Positions 18,331 to 27,773 are shown, numbered from the stretch's first letter. The stretch: DNA of 57,319 bases from an uncultured Eubacterium sp. (GCA_945946665.1 CAMEWO010000013.1:1-57319); one strand, 5' to 3'. The notes: a model not told the origin generated them from the letters alone. Translations and numbers: made by a program.

Positions 18331-19053
18331 ATGTCAGAACGAAAGATTATAGAATATAAATACGATTTTGAGACACACTATAAAGATTTAAGTAAAATTT
18401 GCCATGAAATTATCAACAGTGTTGCCCTTATCAATTCTTCATACCAGTACATCGATGCCAGATATCCAGAATCCCATGAATTCAAGTTCTGGAACACTCT
18501 TGGCAATTCCGTCAGGAATCTGACCTGCCTTATGAAAAGGACAACTCTGTGCCGTTACAGTCACTTTCCTAACAAGGAAATAATATCCATAGGCCAGATA
18601 GTTGATAATGCACTGGCAAAATTGGAAGAATACTCCGACAGCAGTATTCTCAATGTAATATCTGTCAGCAGCAACATCGACAGCAATACGCCTGTGCTGT
18701 GTGATGCAGAACATACATCCCAGGCCATGACAGAATTAATAACCAATGCCTACGAAGCACAACTTGACACAGAACAACTGGACACAGATGCTCCATGGAT
18801 TAAAGTCAATATTAGCTCAAAGGATGATTTACTGGCTATAACTGTTACTAATCCAGGCTCAATCGACGTAAACCAGCTTTACCAGAACCTATCAAGTGCT
18901 TTATACACAACCAAGGATAATCATTCAGGGCTTGGATTATTCATCGTCAAATCAACCTGTAGCAGCCACGGTGGAAATCTCATCATAGAGAGTGATGACG
19001 ACACCACTTCCGCAACCATGACTCTGTCACTGAAAGCTGACCAGTCCGTTTAA
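18331..19053 (+). CDS. Soluble histidine-kinase-like ATPase without sensor domain
   Basis: A 240-aa cytoplasmic protein with only the two core parts of a sensor kinase: a dimerisation/phosphoacceptor helix with ICHEIINSV (His near residue 29) and a GHKL ATPase domain with an N box (ELITNAYEA), a G1-like segment (ITVTNPGS) and the G2 box (HSGLGLFIVKS). There is no membrane helix, PAS or HAMP domain and no response regulator nearby. SpoIIAB- or Spo0B-like roles are possible but not shown. The ribosome site is weak (AGGAAA about 15 bases from ATG). It converges on the flavodoxin gene with an 18-base gap. Confidence 0.75.
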   Translation: MSERKIIEYKYDFETHYKDLSKICHEIINSVALINSSYQYIDARYPESHEFKFWNTLGNSVRNLTCLMKRTTLCRYSHFPNKEIISIGQIVDNALAKLEEYSDSSILNVISVSSNIDSNTPVLCDAEHTSQAMTELITNAYEAQLDTEQLDTDAPWIKVNISSKDDLLAITVTNPGSIDVNQLYQNLSSALYTTKDNHSGLGLFIVKSTCSSHGGNLIIESDDDTTSATMTLSLKADQSV

Positions 19054-19071
19054 TCATATGCAACAAATGTA

Positions 19072-20064
19072 CTATTTCTGGAAGCCAAACAGCTCATCCA
19101 GCATGCGGAGACTTCTGAAATTCCCCTTTGCTGTCATATCCCCCGTCATAAATGCTCTGTGGAATGTAATCTTGCCAGATACGATATCTTCAAACACATC
19201 CTTGCTTAATCTGGCGATTACATCCGCAGCTTTATTATCTCCAAAGTCAACATCCAGCTTATCTCCATCCACATTCATGACAATATTCTTATCCTTGTCA
19301 CTAATCATAATCATATACGTGCCATTATAATTCTGTCCCTTTTTAAAATTATCTTTGAAAATATTGATATAATAGCTGTCGCCACCCTGTTCCTGCTCTG
19401 TAAGCATCTCTTTATAGATGGATGCCAGTGACTCAATATCCTGTTTCTGTGTCTTAACAAATGTATCATCTGAAGCATACTTTGAAAGCTGCTCACTTTC
19501 CTGAGGAGTGAACTTAATAACATCTTTCATCACGTTATTCTTAATTGTCATACTGCTTGATGGAAGGCATATTCTTTTCTGGGATATGGTTCTATACATA
19601 TCCTCAGTTTTTCTCTCAATCATCTCCATATACTTACTGTTAAATTCGAATTCAGTAGTATCATCCACATAGGCAGTTATACCATTGCCGACCTTACCGC
19701 CTATCATCTCCCATGAATTAATTAATGTGAGAGAAACATCCCTTTCACCATATGTCTTAGACATAACAACAGGGAACATATATACATTGTTAATCTTGCT
19801 TTTATCTGCATAAAGCCAGCAGGAATCAAGAAGCATCTGCATGTAACCGCCCATTCCAAGCCACTCTACTGTAGTAGCCAGAATAACACCATCCGCTTCT
19901 GTCACTGTCTGTGAAAGGGTAGTAATCTGTGTCCTTAATTCAAACAGATTATACCTTTCTACTGTTACATTAAGTTCGCCTAAAACTCCCTGAATTTTGT
20001 CAAGAACGAACATTGTAGGGTCATCTACGACCCCTCTTCCCCCATAATATATATTAATCTTCAT
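19072..20064 (-). CDS. Flavodoxin-fold NAD(P)H-dependent oxidoreductase fused to an SCP2-like domain
   Basis: A 330-aa two-domain protein. Residues 1-160 resemble NADPH-dependent FMN reductases (MKINIYYGGRG at the phosphate loop, 'ADGVILATTVEWLGMGGYMQ' and 'TYGERDVSL'). Residues about 225-330 look like a sterol-carrier-protein-2 fold ('NIVMNVDGDKLDVDFG', 'DIVSGKITFHRAFMTGDMTA'), which binds hydrophobic ligands. Redox of a lipid-like or quinone ligand is a reasonable guess but not established. Start ATG follows AAAGGA at nine bases. It lies just past the Tad locus, on the same strand. Confidence 0.8.
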   Translation of the reverse strand: MKINIYYGGRGVVDDPTMFVLDKIQGVLGELNVTVERYNLFELRTQITTLSQTVTEADGVILATTVEWLGMGGYMQMLLDSCWLYADKSKINNVYMFPVVMSKTYGERDVSLTLINSWEMIGGKVGNGITAYVDDTTEFEFNSKYMEMIERKTEDMYRTISQKRICLPSSSMTIKNNVMKDVIKFTPQESEQLSKYASDDTFVKTQKQDIESLASIYKEMLTEQEQGGDSYYINIFKDNFKKGQNYNGTYMIMISDKDKNIVMNVDGDKLDVDFGDNKAADVIARLSKDVFEDIVSGKITFHRAFMTGDMTAKGNFRSLRMLDELFGFQK

Positions 20065-20120
20065 CAGTCAGATTCCTTTCACTGCCACAAACTCTTATAT
20101 CTGAAAATATAGCATAAAAC

Positions 20121-21491
20121 CTAACTCATTTCAACCACATAGGAAACAGCAGCCAGTGTAATCTCATCATGATTGTTTAATTCTCTTCTGGAATTCATAA
20201 TGAGACGCTCCCCATTAACATAAGTACCATTGGTAGAATTCAGATCCTCCACATAGTATTCACCATTATCTCTGGTAATACATGCATGTATATGGCTTAC
20301 CAGTTTACTTTTCAGTACAGTATTGCAGTTCTTTTCCATACTTCCTATTATCCACGGGAACTGGGATACTTCTATGTCAGGAAATCCGTCATTTCCTTTA
20401 TACAACAGCTTCACTGTTTTGTCCTTCTTATTATTGAAATAATCGGACAAAAGCATTGTGTTTCCGTCATAGTTTTCATTGTCATCATCCCTATCTTTAT
20501 CATAACTATCATTGTTCGTTTTATAATAGTCATTGACATCTTTGTACCCAGAATTGATATAGGAATCATCATTCCTGCCATTATCGCAGCCTTCATACCG
20601 GTCTTTCTTATCATATATGAATGGTTCCATGACCTTCTTTGTTTCAACCCTTGTAAATAGAGATTTTGGAATTTTGCTGATTACAGCTATCAATGCAGCA
20701 CATGATATTATTATTATCAATGCACCTGTGTCTGACACCGGAACGGGAACATATGATGGAGCCAGCATCCTGCCAATTGCCGCCACCATCACAACACCAA
20801 GGCATACTCTGGCAATGTTAAACAGCAGAAACACCTTTTTGTTTTCCACTTCTTCCTGTTCTTCCACCTCTTCCATGGGAATAAAGTCCAATACATTTTC
20901 GTCATTCTCTGTATTGTCCTTACTAATATCACTGTCACAGCTTAAACTGTCCATCTCTGCTAATGCCTTTAAATTTGATGCATCATATTCTCCCCGGACA
21001 ATTTTCTGATAGAGATTGTATATGTATAATACGTCTGTATCTCCTGCTCCATGGTCAAAATGCTCTATAACATAATCAAACAGCCTTTTTAGTCCCTGCT
21101 GAAAGCTACTGTCCTCCTGCTCATTTCCATACGCAAAATACAGCTTATCCTTGGATACATCCACATATATGCAGTCTGTTTTAAGAATTATACAATTAAG
21201 ATTAAGCATATATTCATTGACAGCGTCTACCATTTCATTAAGACTGTAAAGAATATTATCAACATTCTTCCGGGACAGTTTTCTATATTCATATATCTTC
21301 GAAAACTGCTGCCTCGAAGTCACATCATAGTAATACAGGCTGCGGTTATCAATATGTCTTATTTTTACAGGAAGCAATGGCTCAATATGGTTATTTTCCA
21401 GCATTTTAATATCAATCTCCATATCAGTTTCCATTGTTTCTTTTTCAATTACCATATACATGCTATTATTTTCCTGCTGATATTTTATCAA
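20121..21491 (-). CDS. DUF6382/FHA-domain membrane protein of the Tad locus
   Basis: A 456-aa protein, last gene of the pilus run. The N-terminal ~200 residues match the DUF6382 type found before FHA domains in clostridial Tad loci. Two membrane helices follow (about 225-270), then an Asp/Asn/Tyr-rich linker and a C-terminal FHA domain (IIGS, SHIHACI, NSTNGTYVNGERL). The FHA part would bind phosphothreonine proteins, perhaps linking pilus activity to the kinase at 394-2208 (inference). Start is uncertain: TTG 21491 has AGAGGTG at six bases; ATG 21461 also has an upstream AGGA. Confidence 0.8.
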   Translation of the reverse strand: MIKYQQENNSMYMVIEKETMETDMEIDIKMLENNHIEPLLPVKIRHIDNRSLYYYDVTSRQQFSKIYEYRKLSRKNVDNILYSLNEMVDAVNEYMLNLNCIILKTDCIYVDVSKDKLYFAYGNEQEDSSFQQGLKRLFDYVIEHFDHGAGDTDVLYIYNLYQKIVRGEYDASNLKALAEMDSLSCDSDISKDNTENDENVLDFIPMEEVEEQEEVENKKVFLLFNIARVCLGVVMVAAIGRMLAPSYVPVPVSDTGALIIIISCAALIAVISKIPKSLFTRVETKKVMEPFIYDKKDRYEGCDNGRNDDSYINSGYKDVNDYYKTNNDSYDKDRDDDNENYDGNTMLLSDYFNNKKDKTVKLLYKGNDGFPDIEVSQFPWIIGSMEKNCNTVLKSKLVSHIHACITRDNGEYYVEDLNSTNGTYVNGERLIMNSRRELNNHDEITLAAVSYVVEMS

Positions 21492-21523
21492 TTATTACAC
21501 CTCTTTTCCCTGTGACCTGATTA

Positions 21524-21865
21524 TTATGGAATCAGTTTCAGTGCGGCCCTTGTTTTTCTGATAAACTCTCTTGGGCTGTTGTTAACCACTTTATTCTCAT
21601 CCATACTCTTTTTTATTTCTTCATCATTCACACTTTTTCTCATAGATTTAAGACCGGCATAGGAAGATACATCTGAAACGCACATATTCCTGTTGCTTCC
21701 TTCAAGCTTTTCCTGTTCGATTTTCATATTCCCCTGAAAAGACACAGCTTTACCAATAAGCTCATCATGCATATCGAGAGCCAGAATCACCATAACAACT
21801 ATTATCATTGTAAAGAATGGGATAATAAATGAATTCTCCACTGTAAAGGATGCTCTCAACCGCAT
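21524..21865 (-). CDS. TadE-like minor pilin / pseudopilin
   Basis: A 113-aa protein with a short basic N-terminus, then 'ASFTVENSFIIPFFTMIIVVMVILALDM', the hydrophobic helix with internal Glu typical of TadE/TadF pseudopilins, and a hydrophilic tail. It would be cleaved and inserted with the Flp pilus. Its start overlaps the stop of the preceding prepilin-peptidase gene by 10 bases (translational coupling), with GGGGGTG upstream. Confidence 0.75.
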   Translation of the reverse strand: MRLRASFTVENSFIIPFFTMIIVVMVILALDMHDELIGKAVSFQGNMKIEQEKLEGSNRNMCVSDVSSYAGLKSMRKSVNDEEIKKSMDENKVVNNSPREFIRKTRAALKLIP

Positions 21866-22311
21866 AACATCACCCCCAGTGTGCTTATTCCAAGAAATGG
21901 AATGAATGGAAGTGAGGCTTTACCAGCAATTTTCTTCCTGATTACACATATTATTCCTGATAAGGATACCCCCGTTAATGCCACCATAGTTGAAACCAAC
22001 GCAAACTCCAGTCCCTTTACAACACCAATAAACAGCATTACAGCAACATCTCCCATGCCAATATTTCCTGTTTTTACTGAATAGATGCCTGTTCCTAAAA
22101 TAATAAGGATACCGGCAATTATGCTGTATATCTCCATTTCCCTGTATAGCAAAATATATAATACCCTGTATATTATTCCTGCCGGGACAACAATCATAAT
22201 CCCTATAACCCCTATTGACCTTAACCTTATGTCTTCCACGGAAAACCATATAAGAACCAGCATAACCACGCTGTTTACAATCCATGGATTCTTCAATATC
22301 TCTGCACTCAA
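21856..22311 (-). CDS. A24-type prepilin peptidase (TadV/CpaA-like), second copy
   Basis: A 151-aa polytopic membrane protein with the two aspartates of type IV prepilin peptidases: one in 'WFSVEDIRLRSI' and one in 'GNIGMGDVAVM'. It would process Flp or TadE-type prepilins. The start is TTG, overlapping the upstream TadE stop as TTGA, with GGAGG nine bases before. A different A24 peptidase opens the locus (29865-30443), so the two may have separate substrates. Confidence 0.8.
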   Translation of the reverse strand: MSAEILKNPWIVNSVVMLVLIWFSVEDIRLRSIGVIGIMIVVPAGIIYRVLYILLYREMEIYSIIAGILIILGTGIYSVKTGNIGMGDVAVMLFIGVVKGLEFALVSTMVALTGVSLSGIICVIRKKIAGKASLPFIPFLGISTLGVMLCG

Positions 22312-23201
22312 TTATGATTTCCTCCACACTTCTGACATGCACTCATGCCGGACACTTCTTTAATATCAACTTCTTTTACCGTTCTCTTAAGCCCCGGACA
22401 ATCCCTGTCACTGTGATATCTGTCGCCATAATCTGTAATGTAAACCCCATCACCAGCTCCTGTCTCTGCCTGTCCACAACAACTTTCACAGGGATAATAC
22501 TTTCCGCCAGATTCATTCCTTCTCTCATTAAGTGACTCAAATGAAACAAGGGAAATACTAAGGTCAAGAAGGCTGCATTCTGGGGTTGTATGATACACTG
22601 TACCCCATGGGGTAATATATACCTTTTCTCCTTCTTCACCATCTTCAGAGTCCATGTTTCTATCTGGCTCAGCATCATTTTCATATCCAGAATTGATTCC
22701 ACCAGAAGCCTTTCCGTCCCATTCTCCGCTTTTTTCTTCTCCAAGCCACGCTTCTGCAATTACTCCCTGCCTTACAGTAATTATTCCAAGCCCGAATATG
22801 TCAAATGGATTCTTCACCGTATACTCTGCATTAATCTGTATCTTGCTGTCACCATCACATACCTTTGACGATGTAAGAATAAATCCAGGAGTGCCTCCAA
22901 CAACATAATAATCCCTGCCGGTATCTGCACCTATATTAGACATAAAACTGGTGTACAATTGTCCATTCATAATTCCAAGATTATCCTGTTTATTATAAAG
23001 ATATGCATATTTACACATTTCTCTTGCAGTGTTGTAAGCAGCCCTGTCCACATCCACGTACACATTAAGAAGTCTGATTACAAACATCACAGCAAGAACA
23101 GCGTATACATATAGCGGAATTACCAGTGTTGCCTCCAGAGTGGCAGATGCCTTCAATATTCTATGCCGCATAGCTGTATGTCTGTTTTCGTACAATAACA
23201 T
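22308..23201 (-). CDS. TadE-like pilus protein with two C-terminal zinc-binding-like repeats
   Basis: A 297-aa protein. The N-terminal helix ('ASATLEATLVIPLYVYAVLA') is TadE-like. The C-terminal 104 residues carry two copies of a Cys/His motif: 'VYITPWGTVYHTTPEC'...'PCESC' (194-241) and 'VYITDYGDRYHSDRDC'...'ACQKC' (253-292), i.e. YHxxxxC then CxxC. This resembles the Ada-type metal-binding fold seen at the ends of some secreted nucleases. If exported, these modules would sit outside the membrane on the pilus. The GGGGAGG site supports the first ATG; it overlaps the end of the DUF5702 gene by 41 bases. Confidence 0.75.
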   Translation of the reverse strand: MLLYENRHTAMRHRILKASATLEATLVIPLYVYAVLAVMFVIRLLNVYVDVDRAAYNTAREMCKYAYLYNKQDNLGIMNGQLYTSFMSNIGADTGRDYYVVGGTPGFILTSSKVCDGDSKIQINAEYTVKNPFDIFGLGIITVRQGVIAEAWLGEEKSGEWDGKASGGINSGYENDAEPDRNMDSEDGEEGEKVYITPWGTVYHTTPECSLLDLSISLVSFESLNERRNESGGKYYPCESCCGQAETGAGDGVYITDYGDRYHSDRDCPGLKRTVKEVDIKEVSGMSACQKCGGNHN

Positions 23202-25347
23202 CCTTCCTCCCCTGTATTGCTGCTTTTACCGTACACTCCGCTTCGTATCCGTGATTTTTCATTCTGAATCCAGTCTGACCCAGGGAAATCAGCCTTAATT
23301 CCATAGCCTGCATAACCCTGTAATTCTTGGTCGTCTGGCTAATCATAAGAAGGAGTGTTCCCAGGTAATCCTCATAAGAAAACTTCCCTTCAATTAAATG
23401 TCCAGGGTCATCTTTTTCTCCCGCCTGTCCAGAGTCGAAATTCATGGCAATAAGATTTTCCAGAGACAGCTTCCAGTCATCCCTGTTTTTTACCACACAT
23501 AGGTTCTCTCCTTTAAGAAGTCTTCGGACATCAAGTACACTTTCCCCATAAGACCATATCCCCATTATTACATACTGGGCTGCCTTTACTGCCGCCATAT
23601 TGCCTGTAGCCCCTGCAAGAGTTACAGCAAGAGTAAATGCCTGCTGCCGCTTTGGTGAATCAGTTACAATATGTACAAAATCAGCAGCTTCCCTTACCGC
23701 CGACAGCTTAAGTATTACCTCATTCAGATTGCTGATATCATTGTCGTGTCCTGCAAGAATATATTCCACAACATAAGCCAGTTCGCACCAGTCCTTATAT
23801 TTATCAGCATCCTTTCCGTGAACATCTGTATATGATGGAAATTTATCAAATATATAGGCATTAAACATGGCTGCATTAATCCCATAGCTTCCTGAACCTG
23901 AAGATTTCTTCTGCAGGGTTGTAGCAAGACCGCTATGGGAAAAGCTCCCCTCCATCACTTCCATACCGCCCAGCACAATTCCTGCAAGACCTTTATCCAG
24001 TGCCTGGCTTATCTTTTTAACCTTCTTTGTTCCCTCTCCCTTATTGCCAAAATCCACACTGGAATAATCGAATATAATCTCACTCACATCAATTTCTTCA
24101 AGGATTTCTTCAACCTGTGCCAATTGCTCTAACAATGCGTCTGCACTACCAACAGAAAGGCTTCCCATTGAACCTAATGCACTGCTGGCATCATTACAGA
24201 TATTTATGTTCTCATTAATAAAAGGTCTCATCCTGTTCTTATTACACAGCTTTGCCCTTGCAATATCCTTCTGGACTTTAATATCGTCAATATCATTCCG
24301 CAGAGTGTCCGTGACTTCTTTAAGCACTGAAGCACTGTCAACAACTTTCTGCCGGCACTCTTTTATTGCATTGTCTGCCTCCTGTTCCCTTGTCTCATAC
24401 TCCTGAATCAGGTTAAGTGCCTCATTATAATCACTTATTACGTCCGACAGAAGATTAGAAAAGCTCTGTACATTACTCTCATATGCGTCTGCACAATACT
24501 GTGCTTCTTCATATTCCTCCTCTGCCATGCAGTCAAGGTAACAATAGATATCATCCTCAATAGAAGCAATTATGCTTTGGACAGTAATATAGCTGCTGGG
24601 ACTAGTCATGGCTTCATACACGGCATCATCATTTATTCCAACTTTTCCTGGGGACAATTCCCCTGAGTACCACCCATAGTAATATTCTTCCCCGGTATTC
24701 TCCTCACTTATAAGCATTTTTGCAAAGCCGCCTCCTGAAGCCACAGGCTTTCCATTTCTTGAAACGAATCCATTCCCATTAGTATGTATTCCCTCAACGA
24801 CCTTTACAAGCTTAAGGTCTGTCTCATCAAGTTTAGATATTTTCATATCAAGCCCCTCAATGGATGCAGTTATTTCCTTTACCTTATCCGCTTTTCTTGT
24901 CTCCTCCTCCACATTAAAGAAGTCCTTTACTATCTCTGCATATCCGCCTTCCTTCATGTAATCAGACACCTGTTTTTCAAGTCCTTGTCCTGCCCTGTCT
25001 GTCATATGTATCCTGTTATCCACACTGCTCCCCTTATACTCCAGCATATTCCTTACTGATGAAAGCTCCATATTCCTGCCTGCATAATAATCAAGCTTGC
25101 TGTCACAGCACTGTTTGTCACTGATTGCAAATATATCAAATTCTTCCAGAAGTGCATTATTATATCCGGCAAATACAGATTCAACAGACAGCCTTGTTGC
25201 CATATTAATCTCTGTATCAGCAATCACCAGCTTACACGACTTCACACAGTTTACTATCAAGGCAAGAACCAGTCCCAGGGACAAAGCAGCATATACTGTA
25301 ACCTGTCCTTTAAGTCTTATACCTCTCATATTGTGTTTTTCTGACAT
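23161..25347 (-). CDS. DUF5702/TadG-like pilus-locus protein
   Basis: A 728-aa protein with one N-terminal helix ('VTVYAALSLGLVLALIVNCV') of pseudopilin type and a very long extracytoplasmic part. The latter includes a coiled-coil stretch (about 300-375) with 'EQEADNAIKECRQKV'. It matches the DUF5702 family that takes the TadG position in Lachnospiraceae Tad loci. Probably a minor structural or anchoring component. It begins four bases after the pilin stop codon and has no strong ribosome site, so coupling to the pilin is possible. Confidence 0.75.
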   Translation of the reverse strand: MSEKHNMRGIRLKGQVTVYAALSLGLVLALIVNCVKSCKLVIADTEINMATRLSVESVFAGYNNALLEEFDIFAISDKQCCDSKLDYYAGRNMELSSVRNMLEYKGSSVDNRIHMTDRAGQGLEKQVSDYMKEGGYAEIVKDFFNVEEETRKADKVKEITASIEGLDMKISKLDETDLKLVKVVEGIHTNGNGFVSRNGKPVASGGGFAKMLISEENTGEEYYYGWYSGELSPGKVGINDDAVYEAMTSPSSYITVQSIIASIEDDIYCYLDCMAEEEYEEAQYCADAYESNVQSFSNLLSDVISDYNEALNLIQEYETREQEADNAIKECRQKVVDSASVLKEVTDTLRNDIDDIKVQKDIARAKLCNKNRMRPFINENINICNDASSALGSMGSLSVGSADALLEQLAQVEEILEEIDVSEIIFDYSSVDFGNKGEGTKKVKKISQALDKGLAGIVLGGMEVMEGSFSHSGLATTLQKKSSGSGSYGINAAMFNAYIFDKFPSYTDVHGKDADKYKDWCELAYVVEYILAGHDNDISNLNEVILKLSAVREAADFVHIVTDSPKRQQAFTLAVTLAGATGNMAAVKAAQYVIMGIWSYGESVLDVRRLLKGENLCVVKNRDDWKLSLENLIAMNFDSGQAGEKDDPGHLIEGKFSYEDYLGTLLLMISQTTKNYRVMQAMELRLISLGQTGFRMKNHGYEAECTVKAAIQGRKDVIVRKQTYSYAA

Positions 25348-25351
25348 ATTT

Positions 25352-25555
25352 TTATATCTGCTTTGCAGTGCTTGTCATCTTTGACAAAAGGGTATTAACC
25401 AGCGCAGTAATCTTCGACTTGAAGAGAATTACCAGACTAACCAGCACAATAATAATCAGAACAACCTCCACAACTCCCATTCCACTCTCATCTCCAAGCC
25501 CTTTAACAAGCCCTGCAAAATACTTTCTTACTTTTACAAAATTAATTCCTGCCAT
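25352..25555 (-). CDS. Flp1-family type IVb pilin
   Basis: A 67-aa prepilin, the main fibre subunit. After a hydrophilic leader, 'GDESGMGVVEVVLIIIVLV' carries the glycine, the Glu at +5-like position and the hydrophobic helix used for cleavage and assembly. GGAGG lies seven bases before ATG, the strongest ribosome site of the locus, as expected for the major subunit. Confidence 0.85.
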   Translation of the reverse strand: MAGINFVKVRKYFAGLVKGLGDESGMGVVEVVLIIIVLVSLVILFKSKITALVNTLLSKMTSTAKQI

Positions 25556-25651
25556 ATTTTTTCCTCCTGTTTTTCATCATTTTTTGACACATTTCTTTAC
25601 ACAACATCACTCCACGCAACATCACTCTGAACATCATCACTTCACACAACA

Positions 25652-26974
25652 TCACACTGCAAATGCCATAACTGCTGGGAGCATAATAATTCCCATAACA
25701 ACCATCAGCATCACAATCATTGGAAACAGCATTTTAGTTCCTGCTTCCTCACCATATTTCTTAGCCATATTTTTTCTTTCCTCAAATGCATCAATAGCCT
25801 CCAGTTCCAGCAGTTTCACAATCTCCTTTGAACCCTTGCGCAGATTCTGGACTATTAATGAACTAAACTTAAGATATTCCTTAGTGTCACACCTTGCCCC
25901 GAATTGGGTATATGCATTAATCTCCGACACTCCTGAATTAAGCTGGTAATAGGTTTCAGTCATCTCCTCATATACATATTTTTTCTGGATTCTTTTCTCC
26001 TTAAGTTTTTCCCTGTAATCCTTAACTATATGTTCCCATGCCATTCTTACTGTCATTCCGGCACCCATCAGCAGAGCCAGCTTATGAATCATCTCAGAAT
26101 AATCTCTTTTTAATTCCTTAGCTCTTTTATTCGCAGCATTTTCTCTCTTTTTCTTTTCACCAAGAATAACAGTTGCAACAGCCGCAAAACCAAGAAAAAT
26201 TATGACAAGCACACTGTTCCAGTCTGGCTTCTTTTCATAAGAAACCTGCTTTCCATCTATTTCTTCTGGAAGATGTACATATTCTTCATTAAGCCCAGTC
26301 TGTGCTGCTTCATCAATTAATGCCTTTACCCTCTTTTCTCTTACTATTTCATCAGAATAATCTGGTTGTTTTACAGTTATCTTATATTCCTTTTCCCTTA
26401 TCCAGCCCTGATATTTTATTACTGCATTTAAGAAAACTTCCTTTTCCTCCCCATCTGAGAATCCAGCATTATTTACTTTTCCGTTATAGTCCACCACATC
26501 ATAATCCTCACAGAACCACTGTATACTGAAAGGATACCCTTCCAGATATGAAGGCAGATTCAGGTCACAGGTTATATTATCCAGATTAGCATTACCCTTT
26601 AATATAGCGGTATCCAGAGCCTCCACAGCCTCATCTAATGCCTGCTCTATATTTTCTTCGCTATATTCCAAAGGAGCAATTATAATATCTGTATTAATCT
26701 CCTTACCATCCTGGTCAGTCACTGTAAATGACAGCTGCCGCTCATCTTCACTGTAATCTGGTCTTTTAAGATCCTGCTGTGTTACAGAAGTTTCCATACA
26801 ATACATAAATCCATACAGCCCGGCAATTATTAATGTTACAACTGCAATCAGAATTATCTCTTTCTGCATCTTTGCAGTAATTCCGTAAGCATCCATGAGG
26901 CTGGCAGATTTTCTTAATTTTTCTTTGTTCTTTTCTGATATACTAAATCTCAATACTAACAATCCTTCTGGCAA
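25652..26974 (-). CDS. TadC-like pilus assembly membrane protein with inserted Ig-like domain
   Basis: Up to 440 aa. The C-terminal part (about 295-440) is a type II secretion F domain with paired helices, the TadC platform. Unusually, a first membrane helix (about 38-58) is followed by about 190 extracytoplasmic residues before the next helix (252-272). Within it, residues 108-204 show an atrophied bacterial Ig-like pattern: 'ALDEAVEAL', 'ITCDLNLP', 'IQWFCEDYDVV' and 'VFLNAVIKYQG'. Start is uncertain: TTG 26974, or TTG 26953, which sits nine bases after AAGGA; either overlaps the end of tadB. Confidence 0.8.
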   Translation of the reverse strand: MPEGLLVLRFSISEKNKEKLRKSASLMDAYGITAKMQKEIILIAVVTLIIAGLYGFMYCMETSVTQQDLKRPDYSEDERQLSFTVTDQDGKEINTDIIIAPLEYSEENIEQALDEAVEALDTAILKGNANLDNITCDLNLPSYLEGYPFSIQWFCEDYDVVDYNGKVNNAGFSDGEEKEVFLNAVIKYQGWIREKEYKITVKQPDYSDEIVREKRVKALIDEAAQTGLNEEYVHLPEEIDGKQVSYEKKPDWNSVLVIIFLGFAAVATVILGEKKKRENAANKRAKELKRDYSEMIHKLALLMGAGMTVRMAWEHIVKDYREKLKEKRIQKKYVYEEMTETYYQLNSGVSEINAYTQFGARCDTKEYLKFSSLIVQNLRKGSKEIVKLLELEAIDAFEERKNMAKKYGEEAGTKMLFPMIVMLMVVMGIIMLPAVMAFAV

Positions 26975-27773
26975 CCACGTTCATACAGCCTATTATTACA
27001 AGACAGACACTCATGAATATTACTCCAATCACATTATGATAAAGGGCATCAATGAATTCCGGGGAACTCAGTTTCATATACCCCAGTATGCCAAATGGCA
27101 TAACTGCCATAACCGCCGACTCCATCTTCTTTCCACTGATTGCAGTCTGAATCTGGGCATCCACCTCAATCTTATCCCTTATGGTACTGGCAGTATTTTT
27201 TATAATAGATATCAGGTCTCCTCCACTTCTTTTTGCATATCCGAATACATCTGCAAAATACATAATGTCCTCAATCTGAGTTTTTATGGCAAATTCTGAC
27301 AGCACATCTTCTATATTCTCGTTATTCTTTATTCTTCTCAACATTTTCTCAAAACACACAACTATAGCTGACTGGCTGCCATACAGTGTCATTAGTTCTT
27401 TTACAGCCTCCCTGAAGGAATTCTCAATTGAATATCCCGCATTCAGGGCAAATGATACCGCCACCATTCCATCCTTGAACTGTGTTACCAGTTGCCTCCT
27501 TTCTTTACTGTTTTTTTCAAGGGCTTTTCTTCTCAGATATATGACCAGATATGGCGAAAGCAGTAACGCTCCCAGCAAGCTGTCATAGAAAAGAAAACTT
27601 ACAACTAAAAGCATAATTATTCCTTCAAAAATCCACAGACTAATATCCCGCCCGCTGCATTTTCTCAGTATTTTTAAGGTTTTCTGCCACTCTGACAAGC
27701 CCGCCCCGGACTTTTCCTCCTTCTTCCCCCGTTTCTTTAAATTCATACAGGGTGTTAAAGGCAATCTCTCCAT
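26943..27773 (-). CDS. tadB: TadB-like pilus assembly platform protein
   Basis: About 276 aa, a type II secretion F-domain membrane protein forming the inner-membrane platform with TadC. Helices near 45-75 and at the C-terminus ('VIGVIFMSVCLVIIGCM') flank the cytoplasmic bundle ('FKDGMVAVSFALNAGYSIEN', 'YAKRSGGDLISIIKNTA'). The likely start, ATG 27773 with AGGA seven bases upstream, lies inside cpaF and gives a 134-bp overlap, which is long; a later start is possible because the first ~25 residues are poorly conserved-looking. Confidence 0.8.
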   Translation of the reverse strand: MERLPLTPCMNLKKRGKKEEKSGAGLSEWQKTLKILRKCSGRDISLWIFEGIIMLLVVSFLFYDSLLGALLLSPYLVIYLRRKALEKNSKERRQLVTQFKDGMVAVSFALNAGYSIENSFREAVKELMTLYGSQSAIVVCFEKMLRRIKNNENIEDVLSEFAIKTQIEDIMYFADVFGYAKRSGGDLISIIKNTASTIRDKIEVDAQIQTAISGKKMESAVMAVMPFGILGYMKLSSPEFIDALYHNVIGVIFMSVCLVIIGCMNVVARRIVSIEI

